Source: an uncultured Megasphaera sp.
GTDB lineage: Bacteria > Bacillota > Negativicutes > Veillonellales > Megasphaeraceae
NCBI GenBank assembly: GCA_900540735.1
Contig: UQHB01000023.1
Span: 1 to 35,220, forward strand
Length of the DNA stretch: 35,220 nucleotides
Reading direction: 5' to 3'
Below the pieces are notes generated by a model. That model saw nothing but the letters and a program-made list of their open reading frames with translations. It was not told the DNA's origin and did no database searches. This document shows, piece by piece, positions 1-8,457 of this stretch (positions are counted from its first letter, which is position 1; every line of letters starts with the position of its first letter). Both the position numbers and the translations under genes were made by a program.

Positions 1-48
1 TACTTGTACATGAATTACGAGTGTCGCACTAAAAGTTGCAATTCATCA
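1..48. repeat. Left copy of a 48-bp terminal inverted repeat
   Basis: These 48 bases are an exact reverse complement of positions 35166-35213. Inside the unit, short arms ATGAATT (10-16) and AATTCAT (40-46) form a second, smaller dyad. The match stops at 48, where the two flanks diverge. That is what would be expected if 48 is the outer boundary of a repeated element whose body lies to the left of the window. An insertion-sequence end is the most likely identity, but no transposase is inside the window and I cannot name the family. Confidence 0.75.
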
Positions 49-82
49 TATAAAAAAACTAGCATAACGCGGCGAGATTGGG

Positions 83-88
83 TATAAT
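83..88 (+). promoter_or_regulatory. Candidate -10 box upstream of the activator-metH pair
   Basis: A consensus TATAAT lies 48 bases before the GTG start of the first gene. No good -35 box is present at 16-18 bases upstream. A TG two bases before the hexamer resembles, but does not match, an extended -10. It is the only promoter-like signal between the terminal repeat and the gene. Confidence 0.35.
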
Positions 89-135
89 AAAATCACGTTT
101 GTTACTATTGTTTTATACATTCTGGAGGGAAGAAC

Positions 136-2280
136 GTGCCAGATATTCGCATTATAAAAGGAATACAAATTCAGCCAGATGAACGGACTGCGCTCAAACT
201 GGCTGGCTATACAGAAGGAACTCCGTCGTGGGACGATGGGGCCGCCTTATTTCAGTCTTTACTGCCTCTTTTACGGCGCAGCATCCAGCCTAAAGGAGCT
301 GTCGGGTTTGCTGCAGACGGGCGCAAGGCCTTTGGTGCGGCTGTGGTCTTGACCTTAGGCGGTGTCGTCGGAAGGCAGTTAGACCGCTTTACGAGAGACC
401 ATGAATTGCCGAAGGAACTGCTCTTTAGCACTATGGCTGATAGCTGTCTCTTTGCTTTAGAAAAACAGGTCATGGCCCAGTTACGGCAGATTTGTCAGCA
501 AAAGGGCATTGGCCTATCTGCCCGTCATGAAAGCGGTGTCGATGCGCTCTTAGAGACCATGACTGAAGCCGTAACGATGACGGCAGCCCAGCGGACACTG
601 CAAGTACAGGTGACGAAAGATTTCGTCCTTTTACCGGAAAAGTCGATGGTTCTCTTATTTGATGTTACAGACGATGCGTCCGTCTTTCATGTAGACCATT
701 CGTGTGCATCCTGTACGAAGACGGACTGTGCCCTGCGCCAAGATGAAGCGGCTTTAGAAGTCGCCTGTCCTGCTGGGGAAGAAGTCCTTACGTACATTCA
801 AGACCAAGGCTTGCCCTTAGCGGCTCCGTGCGGCGGCAAAGGGGTCTGCGGTAAATGTAAAGTCCGCGTCCTTTCCGGTACCTTGCCCGTGACCGTAGAA
901 GATAAGGAATTTTTTACAGATGCCGAGCTGGCAGACGGTTGGCGGTTAGCTTGCCAAGCCAAGACGACAGAAGACGTAACCGTCGAAGTGCCAGCTCACG
1001 ATGAATCGTCTTTTGCGGCCTTAGGGACGACAGATGGTGCTGTAGAGAAGAAAAAGATTCCCTTAGACCATGAAACAGGCATTGCCATCGATATTGGCTC
1101 GACGACGCTGGCGGCATCTCTCGTCGATATGACGACGAAGGAAGTCCTCCATACAGAGACGGCAGTCAATCAACAACGCCGCTTCGGAGCCGATGTCATT
1201 AGCCGTATCCAAGCAGCCAATACGGGACAAGCAGAAGCTCTCCATGATAGTATTCGCGAAGACATTGCATCCTTATGTGTGCGTCTCGCACAAGTCTATC
1301 CGTCTTTACCGCGCACGTACGGGCACTTAATGATTGCCGGGAATACGACAATGGAACATCTCTTTATGGGCTATTCTTGTGAAGGCTTAGGCTCGTGGCC
1401 TTTCCATCCCGCGACCTTAGGCGGCGAGACTGTGAAAGCGCAGGATGCTATGGGTGACGTAGGTGTACCGTGGCTGACCAATCAGCCTGTGACCTTACTG
1501 CCTGGTATTAGTACCTTCGTCGGTGCGGATATTACGGCCGGTATTTGGAAATGCGGCATGACCACGAGTGATGAGTTGACACTCCTCCTCGATTTGGGGA
1601 CGAACGGCGAAATGGCCGTTGGCAATACAAAAGGCCTCATCGTTGCTTCGACCGCTGCCGGGCCTGCCTTAGAAGGTGGTAACTTGTCCTGTGGTACAGG
1701 GAGTGTGAGCGGTGCCATTTCGGGGGTCTCTATTCACCATGGCAAGGCCATGACCAAGACTATCGACAACGCTGCACCAGTCGGTATTTGCGGTACGGGC
1801 GTCATTGAATGCGTAGCGGCTCTGGTCGAACAAGGCCTCGTCGATAGTACAGGGAAACTCAAAGAGCCGTATTTTACGAATGGCTTCTACCTTGGGCAAA
1901 CGCCGGATGGCAAGGATATTCGCGTGACCCAGCAAGACATTCGCGAAATCCAAATGGCCAAAGGGGCTATCCGCGCAGGCTTAGAAACGCTCTTAGCGAC
2001 GTATGGCGCGACCTACGACGATGTGACGCGCGTTTATTTAGCCGGTGGCTTTGGCTATTACCTCAATCCAGAAAAAGCCGCCGCTATGGGGCTCTTGCCG
2101 AAAGAGCTGGCACCGAAAACGACAGCTGTAGGCAATACGTCCTTAGCCGGTGCTATTGGGGCACTCATAGAGCCCACAGCCTTAGCAGACATGAAAGGCA
2201 TTCAACAGATGGCTAAAGAAGTCGTCCTTGGCAATACACCGAAATTCCAGGAATTATATATTACGCACATGGGGTTTTAA
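136..2280 (+). CDS. Corrinoid/MetH reductive activator: MetH-activation-like domain fused to ferredoxin and ASKHA (RACo-like) domains
   Basis: This probably reductively reactivates oxidised Co(II) cobalamin in the methionine synthase encoded just downstream. Residues 1-200 resemble stand-alone MetH activation proteins (TM0269-like) and include LPEKS near 166 and a cysteine cluster C190-x2-C193-x4-C198. Residues about 215-285 are a plant-type [2Fe-2S] ferredoxin domain with C232, C238, C241 and C273. From about 315 (AIDIGSTT) to the end is the RACo/RamA-type ASKHA ATPase (DUF4445). The 714-residue length is longer than a typical RACo by about the size of the N-terminal domain. The GTG start has a good GGAGGG site 7 bases upstream. 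metH begins 15 bases after the stop, with its own AAGGGGAG site. Ferredoxin plus ASKHA is clear from motifs; the N-terminal assignment and the MetH target are inferences. Confidence 0.85.
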   Translation: MPDIRIIKGIQIQPDERTALKLAGYTEGTPSWDDGAALFQSLLPLLRRSIQPKGAVGFAADGRKAFGAAVVLTLGGVVGRQLDRFTRDHELPKELLFSTMADSCLFALEKQVMAQLRQICQQKGIGLSARHESGVDALLETMTEAVTMTAAQRTLQVQVTKDFVLLPEKSMVLLFDVTDDASVFHVDHSCASCTKTDCALRQDEAALEVACPAGEEVLTYIQDQGLPLAAPCGGKGVCGKCKVRVLSGTLPVTVEDKEFFTDAELADGWRLACQAKTTEDVTVEVPAHDESSFAALGTTDGAVEKKKIPLDHETGIAIDIGSTTLAASLVDMTTKEVLHTETAVNQQRRFGADVISRIQAANTGQAEALHDSIREDIASLCVRLAQVYPSLPRTYGHLMIAGNTTMEHLFMGYSCEGLGSWPFHPATLGGETVKAQDAMGDVGVPWLTNQPVTLLPGISTFVGADITAGIWKCGMTTSDELTLLLDLGTNGEMAVGNTKGLIVASTAAGPALEGGNLSCGTGSVSGAISGVSIHHGKAMTKTIDNAAPVGICGTGVIECVAALVEQGLVDSTGKLKEPYFTNGFYLGQTPDGKDIRVTQQDIREIQMAKGAIRAGLETLLATYGATYDDVTRVYLAGGFGYYLNPEKAAAMGLLPKELAPKTTAVGNTSLAGAIGALIEPTALADMKGIQQMAKEVVLGNTPKFQELYITHMGF

Positions 2281-2295
2281 AGGGGAGAATGATAG

Positions 2296-4776
2296 ATGAC
2301 ACGGGAAGAATTTAGGAAGTTATTAGCGACCGGCGTGGTCCTTTTAGACGGCGCAACGGGCACGAATTTACAACAAGCAGGCATGCCCATTGGGGTCTGC
2401 CCGGAAGAATGGATTTTAGAAAATCGCGACATTATGATCGATTTACAACGAAAATTCATTGACGCAGGGACCCAGATTATTTACGCGCCGACCTTTACAG
2501 GCAACCGCATTAAGCTTGCCGAATACGGCCTCGATGACAAACTCGTCGAAATGAATACAGCCCTCGTCGGCATCAGTAAAGAAGCGGCCCAAGGGAAAGC
2601 CTACGTTGCCGCCGACATGACCATGACAGGGCAGCAGCTCTATCCGATGGGGGATTTACAATTTGAAGACCTCGTTAATATTTACAAAGAACAGGCAAAA
2701 GTCCTCTATGACGCAGGTGTGGACCTTTTCGTCGTCGAAACGATGATGAGCCTCCAAGAAACGCGGGCTTGCATCTTAGCCATTAAAGAAGCGTGCGGTG
2801 ACGACGTGCCCATTATGGCGAGCTTGACCTTTGAAAAGGACGGGCGCACCCTCTATGGGACACTGCCTGAAGTGGCTGTCGTCGTCCTCCAAGGTCTCGG
2901 CATTGATGCGGTTGGCCTGAACTGCTCGACCGGCCCGGAAGACATGGTCGAAACGGTGAAGACCATGTACGCCTATGCAGACATTCCCATCTTAGCGAAA
3001 CCAAACGCAGGCTTGCCGGAATTAGAAGATGGCAAGACCGTCTACAAAACGACACCAGAAGAATTTGGCCGCGATGGCCGTCTCCTCGTCGAAGCCGGTG
3101 CCCGTCTCGTTGGCGGTTGCTGCGGCAACACACCAGCCCATATCAAGGCCCTCTATGATAACGTCAAAGACATGACGCCCCTTCCTATTGGAGGAAAGAC
3201 CCATACTCGTGTTCTCGCGTCAGAACGGCAAGTCATGGAAATCGACTTAGACGGCCCGTTCCAGGTCATTGGCGAACGGATTAACCCGACAGGGAAGAAG
3301 AAACTCCAAGCCGAATTGCGTGCAGGAAAACTCGACATTGTCCGCACGATGGCCCGGGAACAAGAAAAAAATGGGGCCGCTATCCTCGATGTTAACATGG
3401 GGACGAACGGCATTGACGAAAAAGACATGATGCTCAAGGCCATTTACGAAATCACAGAAGTAACGGGCCTGCCCTTGTGCATTGACTCGAGTTTCCCTGA
3501 AGTCATTGAAGCGGCACTGCGCATTTACCCGGGCCGCGCTCTCATCAACTCCATTTCTTTTGAAACGGAAAAGCTCAAAAAACTCTTGCCTGTAGCGAAA
3601 AAATATGGGGCTATGTTCATCGTCTTGCCCGTATCGGATGACGGTATTCCGAAGACTCTCCCAGAAAAACATAAAATTATTACGGACATCATCGAAGCAG
3701 CGAAGAAATTTGGCTTTACCACAGACGATGTTGTCGTTGACGGCCTGGTCGCGACGATTGGGGCCTCGCCGACAGCGGCCTTAGACTGCATGGCGACGTT
3801 CCAGTTCTGCAAAAACGAACTCCATGTGCCGACAGTCTGCGGCTTGTCCAATATTTCCTTCGGCTTGCCGAACCGGGCCTATGTGAACATGACCTTCCTG
3901 GCTATGTCCATCGCTAGCGGCCTGACCATGGCCATTGCCAATCCGTCCCAAGACATGCTCATGAACATTGCTGCTGCGTCGAACATGCTCATGAACCGTG
4001 CAGGCAGTGACATTGCCTATATTAAACGGATGCAGTACTTCGACAAAAAAGAAGCCGAAAAGAAACAGCAATACGAAGCAGAACTCCTCGCCGGGACAGG
4101 GAAAACCATCCAGACCACGACAGCGACAGAAGAAACGAAAGATGCTTTAGCAGATAATAAAGTCTATAAAGCCGTCTTAGAAGGCGAAAAAAATCAGATT
4201 GTCGGCTATGCCCAGGAGGAGCTCAAAAGGGGCATGGAACCAGGAGAAATCATTGATTCGTTGCTCATTCCGGCCATTATGAAAGTGGGCGAGTACTACG
4301 ATAAACAGGTTTACTTCCTGCCCCAGCTGATTTCCAGCGCAACTACGATGGAAACGGCCATTTCTTACTTGGAACCGCTCATTAAAAAGGATGCAGACCA
4401 ACCGGCTATGGCCACGATTATCGTCGCCACTGTCGAAGGGGACGTCCACGATATCGGTAAAAACCTGGTTGCCCTCATGCTGCGTAACTACGGTTATCGC
4501 GTCATCGACCTTGGCAAAGACGTACCGGCTGGCAAAATCATTGAAACGGCCCTGAAAGAAAAAGCGTCTATCGTCGGCTTGTCGGCTCTCATGACGACGA
4601 CTATGATGCGCATGAAAGACGTCGTTCATAAAGCGGCAGAAGAAAAATACGACGGCAAAATCATCATCGGTGGTGCTGCCGTAACGCCGAGCTTCTCTGA
4701 CGAAATCGGAGCTGATGGTTACTCCAAAGACGCAGCAGAATGCGTCAAATTAGTAGGCCATTTATTAGCAGAATAG
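2296..4776 (+). CDS. metH: Cobalamin-dependent methionine synthase without activation domain
   Basis: It transfers the methyl group of 5-methyltetrahydrofolate to homocysteine through cobalamin, giving methionine. The domain order is homocysteine-binding (about 1-290, zinc ligands C210, C275, C276), pterin-binding (about 310-580, starting VIGERINPTGKK), the helical cap (about 620-705) and the B12-binding Rossmann domain (about 705-826). The latter carries D716-x-H718-x2-G721, where H718 is the lower axial ligand. The 826 residues lack the roughly 330-residue C-terminal S-adenosylmethionine/flavodoxin activation domain of E. coli MetH. This short form is normal in many anaerobes and needs an activator in trans, which the upstream gene can plausibly supply. 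Transcription ends at the hairpin just downstream. Confidence 0.95.
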   Translation: MTREEFRKLLATGVVLLDGATGTNLQQAGMPIGVCPEEWILENRDIMIDLQRKFIDAGTQIIYAPTFTGNRIKLAEYGLDDKLVEMNTALVGISKEAAQGKAYVAADMTMTGQQLYPMGDLQFEDLVNIYKEQAKVLYDAGVDLFVVETMMSLQETRACILAIKEACGDDVPIMASLTFEKDGRTLYGTLPEVAVVVLQGLGIDAVGLNCSTGPEDMVETVKTMYAYADIPILAKPNAGLPELEDGKTVYKTTPEEFGRDGRLLVEAGARLVGGCCGNTPAHIKALYDNVKDMTPLPIGGKTHTRVLASERQVMEIDLDGPFQVIGERINPTGKKKLQAELRAGKLDIVRTMAREQEKNGAAILDVNMGTNGIDEKDMMLKAIYEITEVTGLPLCIDSSFPEVIEAALRIYPGRALINSISFETEKLKKLLPVAKKYGAMFIVLPVSDDGIPKTLPEKHKIITDIIEAAKKFGFTTDDVVVDGLVATIGASPTAALDCMATFQFCKNELHVPTVCGLSNISFGLPNRAYVNMTFLAMSIASGLTMAIANPSQDMLMNIAAASNMLMNRAGSDIAYIKRMQYFDKKEAEKKQQYEAELLAGTGKTIQTTTATEETKDALADNKVYKAVLEGEKNQIVGYAQEELKRGMEPGEIIDSLLIPAIMKVGEYYDKQVYFLPQLISSATTMETAISYLEPLIKKDADQPAMATIIVATVEGDVHDIGKNLVALMLRNYGYRVIDLGKDVPAGKIIETALKEKASIVGLSALMTTTMMRMKDVVHKAAEEKYDGKIIIGGAAVTPSFSDEIGADGYSKDAAECVKLVGHLLAE

Positions 4777-4785
4777 AAGATACAC

Positions 4786-4828
4786 AAAAACGCCTTATAC
4801 CGGCCTGATGCGGTATAAGGCGTTTTTT
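4786..4828. terminator. Bidirectional Rho-independent terminator after metH
   Basis: A 12-13 bp perfect stem (arms about 4790-4802 and 4811-4822) with an 8-base loop is followed by six T on the plus strand. It is preceded by five A, which read as T on the minus strand. It can therefore end both metH and the converging aroD-like gene, whose stop lies about 10 bases beyond. Confidence 0.92.
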
Positions 4829-4838
4829 CATTATAGTA

Positions 4839-5573
4839 TTATATAGTATCTAAGAGGGCGCGTACAGCCCGGCAAGACGGCAACGTAGGCGATGCATCAT
4901 CTATAGCAGCATACATCACTGGCGAGACGTAGAGACGCTGGTTAGCCATCATTTCTTTGATATACATCCCGGTAGGCTCGAAGAGAATCGTCGTGCCGCG
5001 GCATGATGCGGTGAACCCTTGGATGGCTTCTTCTAAAGCCGCTACGTCGCCTTCATCATGGACAGGAGCTGTGAGATGAAAGGTCCTTACGTCATCATCG
5101 AGAAAGGGTGCAAATAGATTCTCTATATCCGTTGTTGTCGGTAGCATCGTTGCCGTATACGATGGAATAGGGACGATGCCTGCCGTCAAGGCCCGGTCGA
5201 TAATGTCATCTCGTGTTTCCTGCGGCAACTGTACATCCATGAGTACGCCGTCTACTAAGGCCGTGCGAATAGCAAAGCGTAAAATGTCTGCATAATCCTT
5301 GTCTGTACGGAAATAGTCAGGAAGCTTGTCTTTACAGCACGAAAAGAGCAGTGGTGCTTCGTCAGAATAGCGTGTAATCGTCAGTAAAGCATTCCATAAT
5401 TGCGAAAAATTCGATACACCATTAAAAGTGCCGCTTTTAAATTCTAGTATATCTACGGGCTCTTGCATGACCGTCGTCACGTCCTGGCGAATGTCAGCTA
5501 TCGTTTCGCCTGTAATAGACACGCAAATCCTCGGGGCTGTTGTAGTCAGTTTTATCGTACCCAATCGAGGCAT
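4839..5573 (-). CDS. Divergent type I 3-dehydroquinate dehydratase-like protein, probable pseudoenzyme
   Basis: The fold signature of type I dehydroquinase (AroD) is visible: PRICVSITG at 14-22, DILEF at 41-45 in the place of the usual D-I-x-E-W-R strand, SYT at 138-140 in the place of S-Y-H, and a C-terminal segment (YVSPVMYAAIDDASPTLP) aligned with the FGS...SAPGQ region. The 244-residue length fits the family. However, the catalytic His of SYH is Thr140, the Schiff-base Lys strand reads TFHLTAP (164-170) with His166 where Lys is expected, and the Arg-Asp of the EWRxD motif is lost. It is therefore unlikely to dehydrate dehydroquinate by the known mechanism. The ATG start has a strong AAGGAGGG site. 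It lies downstream of tRNA-Arg on the same strand. The alignment is by eye, so family membership is likely but not certain. Confidence 0.65.
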   Translation of the reverse strand: MPRLGTIKLTTTAPRICVSITGETIADIRQDVTTVMQEPVDILEFKSGTFNGVSNFSQLWNALLTITRYSDEAPLLFSCCKDKLPDYFRTDKDYADILRFAIRTALVDGVLMDVQLPQETRDDIIDRALTAGIVPIPSYTATMLPTTTDIENLFAPFLDDDVRTFHLTAPVHDEGDVAALEEAIQGFTASCRGTTILFEPTGMYIKEMMANQRLYVSPVMYAAIDDASPTLPSCRAVRALLDTI

Positions 5574-5595
5574 TGTATCCCTCCTTTATGGACAT

Positions 5596-5627
5596 ATAAA
5601 GAAAGCGCAGTCTATAAAGACTGCGCT
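5596..5627 (-). terminator. Terminator of the tRNA-Arg transcript
   Basis: A 9-bp perfect stem (5604-5612 with 5619-5627) with a 6-base loop is followed on the minus strand by a T-rich stretch. It starts five bases after the CCA end of the tRNA gene. Read-through would be one way to express the aroD-like gene, since no separate promoter for it was seen. Confidence 0.8.
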
Positions 5628-5631
5628 ACGT

Positions 5632-5706
5632 TGGTGCGCCTAGAAGGATTCGAACCTTCGCACCCGGTTCCGGAGACCGGTGCTCTATCCCCTGAGCTAT
5701 AGGCGC
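5632..5706 (-). tRNA. tRNA-Arg, anticodon CCG, with encoded CCA
   Basis: The cloverleaf can be drawn fully. The acceptor is GCGCCTA pairing with TAGGCGC, the D arm contains GCTCAGGGGATAGAGC, and the anticodon stem CCGGT/ACCGG encloses loop CTCCGGA with anticodon CCG. The T arm contains GGTTCGAATCC. Discriminator A and a genomically encoded CCA follow. It reads the arginine codon CGG, which is used often in the surrounding genes. Confidence 0.97.
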
Positions 5707-5735
5707 ATGGCATGTATTCAAAAGAATACTGTAAT

Positions 5736-5764
5736 ATAATACCATGATTGATATATAAAAGCAA
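5736..5764 (-). promoter_or_regulatory. Promoter of tRNA-Arg
   Basis: On the minus strand, TTGCTT (5764-5759) and TATTAT (5741-5736) are separated by exactly 17 bases. The -10 lies about 30 bases upstream of the mature tRNA 5' end, which fits a short leader trimmed by RNase P. Confidence 0.7.
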
Positions 5765-5774
5765 GGGCGATTTT

Positions 5775-5795
5775 ACATAAATTTTAAGTTTATGT
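5775..5795. other. Dyad in the tRNA-Arg/secA intergenic region
   Basis: A perfect 7-bp inverted repeat (ACATAAA at 5775-5781 and TTTATGT at 5789-5795) around a 7-base AT-rich spacer lies between the divergent tRNA-Arg and secA promoters. It could bind a regulator or form a weak hairpin. There is no further support. Confidence 0.3.
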
Positions 5796-5857
5796 GGGGT
5801 TAAAATACATATGCTGCAAAATGGCGTAAATACCTTATTTCTGCAAAACTATTGATT

Positions 5858-5888
5858 TTTACATGGTAGATAGAGTAGAATGTATAAT
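5858..5888 (+). promoter_or_regulatory. Candidate secA promoter
   Basis: A consensus TATAAT at 5883-5888 has a TTTACA 19 bases upstream at 5858-5863. The spacing is longer than ideal. It lies about 50 bases before the secA start and is the best promoter seen in front of the long plus-strand gene series. Confidence 0.5.
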
Positions 5889-5935
5889 TGATAAAAAATA
5901 TAAAGAGAATCTATTCATTATTGGAGGGCTAGTAG

Positions 5936-8407
5936 GTGTTTAATAAACTATTCCAACGGTTGCTCGGCAATAATACCGAACACGAATTAAAAAAAATGTG
6001 GCCTATTGTGCATAAAATTAACGACCTCGAAGGAACAATGTCGGCACTTAGTGATACATCGCTTCAGGCTAAAACGCAAGAATTTAAAGAACGACTCGCA
6101 AAAGGAGAAACGCTGGACGATATTTTACCGGAAGCCTTTGCGGTGGTCCGTGAAGCATCGCGCCGCGTAACGGGCATGCGCCATTTCGACGTACAGCTCC
6201 TCGGCGGCATCGTGCTCCATCGCGGTGACATTGCAGAAATGCGTACAGGCGAAGGGAAAACCTTAGTCGCAACGCTCCCAGTCTATTTAAATGCTTTATC
6301 TGGCAAAGGGGTTCACGTCGTTACGGTCAACGATTATTTGGCTACTCGTGACAGCGAAGAAATGGGCCAGATTTACAAGTTCTTAGGTTTATCCGTCGGC
6401 CTTATCGTCCATGACCTCAGTTATGAACAACGGCGCCGGGCTTACAATGCGGATATTACGTACGGCACGAATAACGAATTTGGTTTTGATTATCTCCGTG
6501 ACAACATGGTCATTAGCAAAGACCAAATGGTACAACGCCCTCTGAATTATTGTATCGTCGACGAAGTGGATAGTATTCTCATCGATGAAGCGCGGACACC
6601 GCTTATTATTTCCGGGCCTGGCGAAAAATCGACAGAACTGTACACGACGATTGCCAATGTCGTCAAACAGCTCGGCAAAGATGACTACATTATGGATGAA
6701 AAACAAAAGACCATTGCACCGACCGAAGAAGGGGTTGCGAAAGTCGAAAAGATGCTCGGCATTAAGAACATGTTCGATAACGACCATCTCGATTTGAACC
6801 ATTTAGTCATTCAGGCCTTGCGGGCTCGCTTTATGATGCATCGCGACAAGGATTACGTCGTGAAAAACGGCGAAATCGTCATTGTCGATGAATTTACAGG
6901 CCGTCTCATGTTTGGCCGCCGTTACAGCGATGGCCTCCATCAGTCCATTGAAGCCAAAGAAGGGGTTAAAGTCCAGGGCGAAAGCAAAACACTCGCGACG
7001 ATTACCTTCCAGAACTACTTCCGTATGTACAACAAGCTCGCTGGTATGACCGGTACGGCTAAGACAGAAGAAGACGAATTTAACAAGATTTATAAACTGG
7101 ATGTCTATGTCATTCCGACAAATAAACCGGCTATCCGTAAGGATTTACCAGATGTGATTTACAAGACGAAAGCTGCCAAATACCGTGCTGTTGTCCGGGA
7201 AGTCATTAAACGGCACGCGACAGGACAGCCTATCCTCGTCGGTACGACGTCTATTAGCCAGTCGGAAATCATTAGCGACATGCTCAATAAGGAAAATATT
7301 CCTCACAGCGTCTTAAATGCGAAGTACCATGAAAAAGAAGCAGAAATCATCAAAAATGCCGGTCAAAAAGGCATGGTGACCATTGCAACGAACATGGCTG
7401 GCCGTGGGACAGATATTAAACTTGGTGAAGGCGTAGCTGAACTGGGCGGTCTCATGATTATCGGTACAGAACGGCATGAAAGCCGCCGTATTGATAACCA
7501 GCTTCGCGGTCGTGCAGGCCGTCAAGGCGACCCTGGTACGACACAGTTCTTCTTGTCCCTGGAAGATGATTTAATGCGTATTTTCGGTGCTGAAAATATT
7601 TCCAAATTTATGGATAAACTCGGCATGGAAGAAGACGAACCGATTACGCACAGCATGATTACGAAGTCTATTGAAAAGGCACAGAAGAAAGTCGAAGCCC
7701 ATAACTTTGAAATTCGTAAGTATGTCCTCGAATATGACGACGTCATGAACCAGCAGCGTGAAGTCCTCTACAAACAGCGTAAAGAAGTACTCGTGGCTGA
7801 CTCGTTGAAAGATACGATTCTTGGCATGGTCGACGATATCATTGCCGAAGGCCTCGATAAGTACGCGAACGAAAAACTCTATCCTGAAGAATGGGATTTT
7901 GCAGGACTTCTCACGCAGATGGAACAGTACTTCGTACCAAAAGGTGCTACGACGGTACAAGAATTAGAAAATCTCAGCCGTGACGAAGTACAAGAAAAAC
8001 TCAAACAAATCGCTGTGAATCTTTATAATGAACGGGAACAGACCATTGGCGAAGAAACGATGCGTCAACTCGAACGAGCTATTATGCTCCGCGTCGTTGA
8101 CAACAAATGGATGGATCACCTCGATGCCATGGATGTCCTCAAAGAAGGGATTAACCTCCGCGCATACGGCCAGAAAAACCCGCTTGTTGAATACAAGTTT
8201 GAAGCGTATGAAATGTTTGAAGAAATGATTGATTCTATTAAACGGACAGTCGTTACCTTCTTATACCACATCCAAGTGACGTACAACAAACCGGTGCCGC
8301 AGGCTGAAGACCGTCTCCAAGGTGCACAGGAAGTACATGAAGAAAGCAAACCGGTCAGTGCAGACGATATTAAACGGGACGAAGAAGCTGAAAAAGAAGG
8401 CCGCTAG
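5936..8407 (+). CDS. secA: Preprotein translocase ATPase SecA
   Basis: SecA is the motor ATPase that drives unfolded secretory proteins through SecYEG. Visible motifs are Walker A in RTGEGKT (K108), the DEVD box at 209-212 followed by SILIDEARTPLIISG, the GMTGTA motif, and the helicase C-terminal segment TNMAGRGTDI with QLRGRAGRQGD. The 823 residues cover both nucleotide-binding folds, the preprotein cross-linking domain and the helical scaffold. The tail is short and acidic/basic and shows no CxCx(n)CH zinc motif, so the SecB/lipid/ribosome-binding end domain is absent. The GTG start is fixed by GGAGGG at 5923-5928, 7 bases upstream. It opens a long plus-strand run, with prfB following after 50 bases. 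Confidence 0.97.
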   Translation: MFNKLFQRLLGNNTEHELKKMWPIVHKINDLEGTMSALSDTSLQAKTQEFKERLAKGETLDDILPEAFAVVREASRRVTGMRHFDVQLLGGIVLHRGDIAEMRTGEGKTLVATLPVYLNALSGKGVHVVTVNDYLATRDSEEMGQIYKFLGLSVGLIVHDLSYEQRRRAYNADITYGTNNEFGFDYLRDNMVISKDQMVQRPLNYCIVDEVDSILIDEARTPLIISGPGEKSTELYTTIANVVKQLGKDDYIMDEKQKTIAPTEEGVAKVEKMLGIKNMFDNDHLDLNHLVIQALRARFMMHRDKDYVVKNGEIVIVDEFTGRLMFGRRYSDGLHQSIEAKEGVKVQGESKTLATITFQNYFRMYNKLAGMTGTAKTEEDEFNKIYKLDVYVIPTNKPAIRKDLPDVIYKTKAAKYRAVVREVIKRHATGQPILVGTTSISQSEIISDMLNKENIPHSVLNAKYHEKEAEIIKNAGQKGMVTIATNMAGRGTDIKLGEGVAELGGLMIIGTERHESRRIDNQLRGRAGRQGDPGTTQFFLSLEDDLMRIFGAENISKFMDKLGMEEDEPITHSMITKSIEKAQKKVEAHNFEIRKYVLEYDDVMNQQREVLYKQRKEVLVADSLKDTILGMVDDIIAEGLDKYANEKLYPEEWDFAGLLTQMEQYFVPKGATTVQELENLSRDEVQEKLKQIAVNLYNEREQTIGEETMRQLERAIMLRVVDNKWMDHLDAMDVLKEGINLRAYGQKNPLVEYKFEAYEMFEEMIDSIKRTVVTFLYHIQVTYNKPVPQAEDRLQGAQEVHEESKPVSADDIKRDEEAEKEGR

Positions 8408-8457
8408 GTTCTGCTTTTTCCCTTGTCCTTTGGTTATACAGAAAGTTGGTGAATCTT

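Noticed and set aside
4700..4776. MetH truncated by loss of its activation domain
   Set aside because: The protein ends cleanly after the B12 domain, is followed by a proper terminator and has a separate activator gene upstream. The short form is typical of anaerobes.
5463..5702. Plus-strand frame of 79 codons across the tRNA
   Set aside because: It runs through tRNA-Arg(CCG) and its terminator antisense and over the 5' end of the aroD-like gene. It has no independent support.
8330..8407. SecA truncated at the C terminus
   Set aside because: Only the small zinc-binding tail is missing, which is common in the family. All ATPase and scaffold domains are complete.
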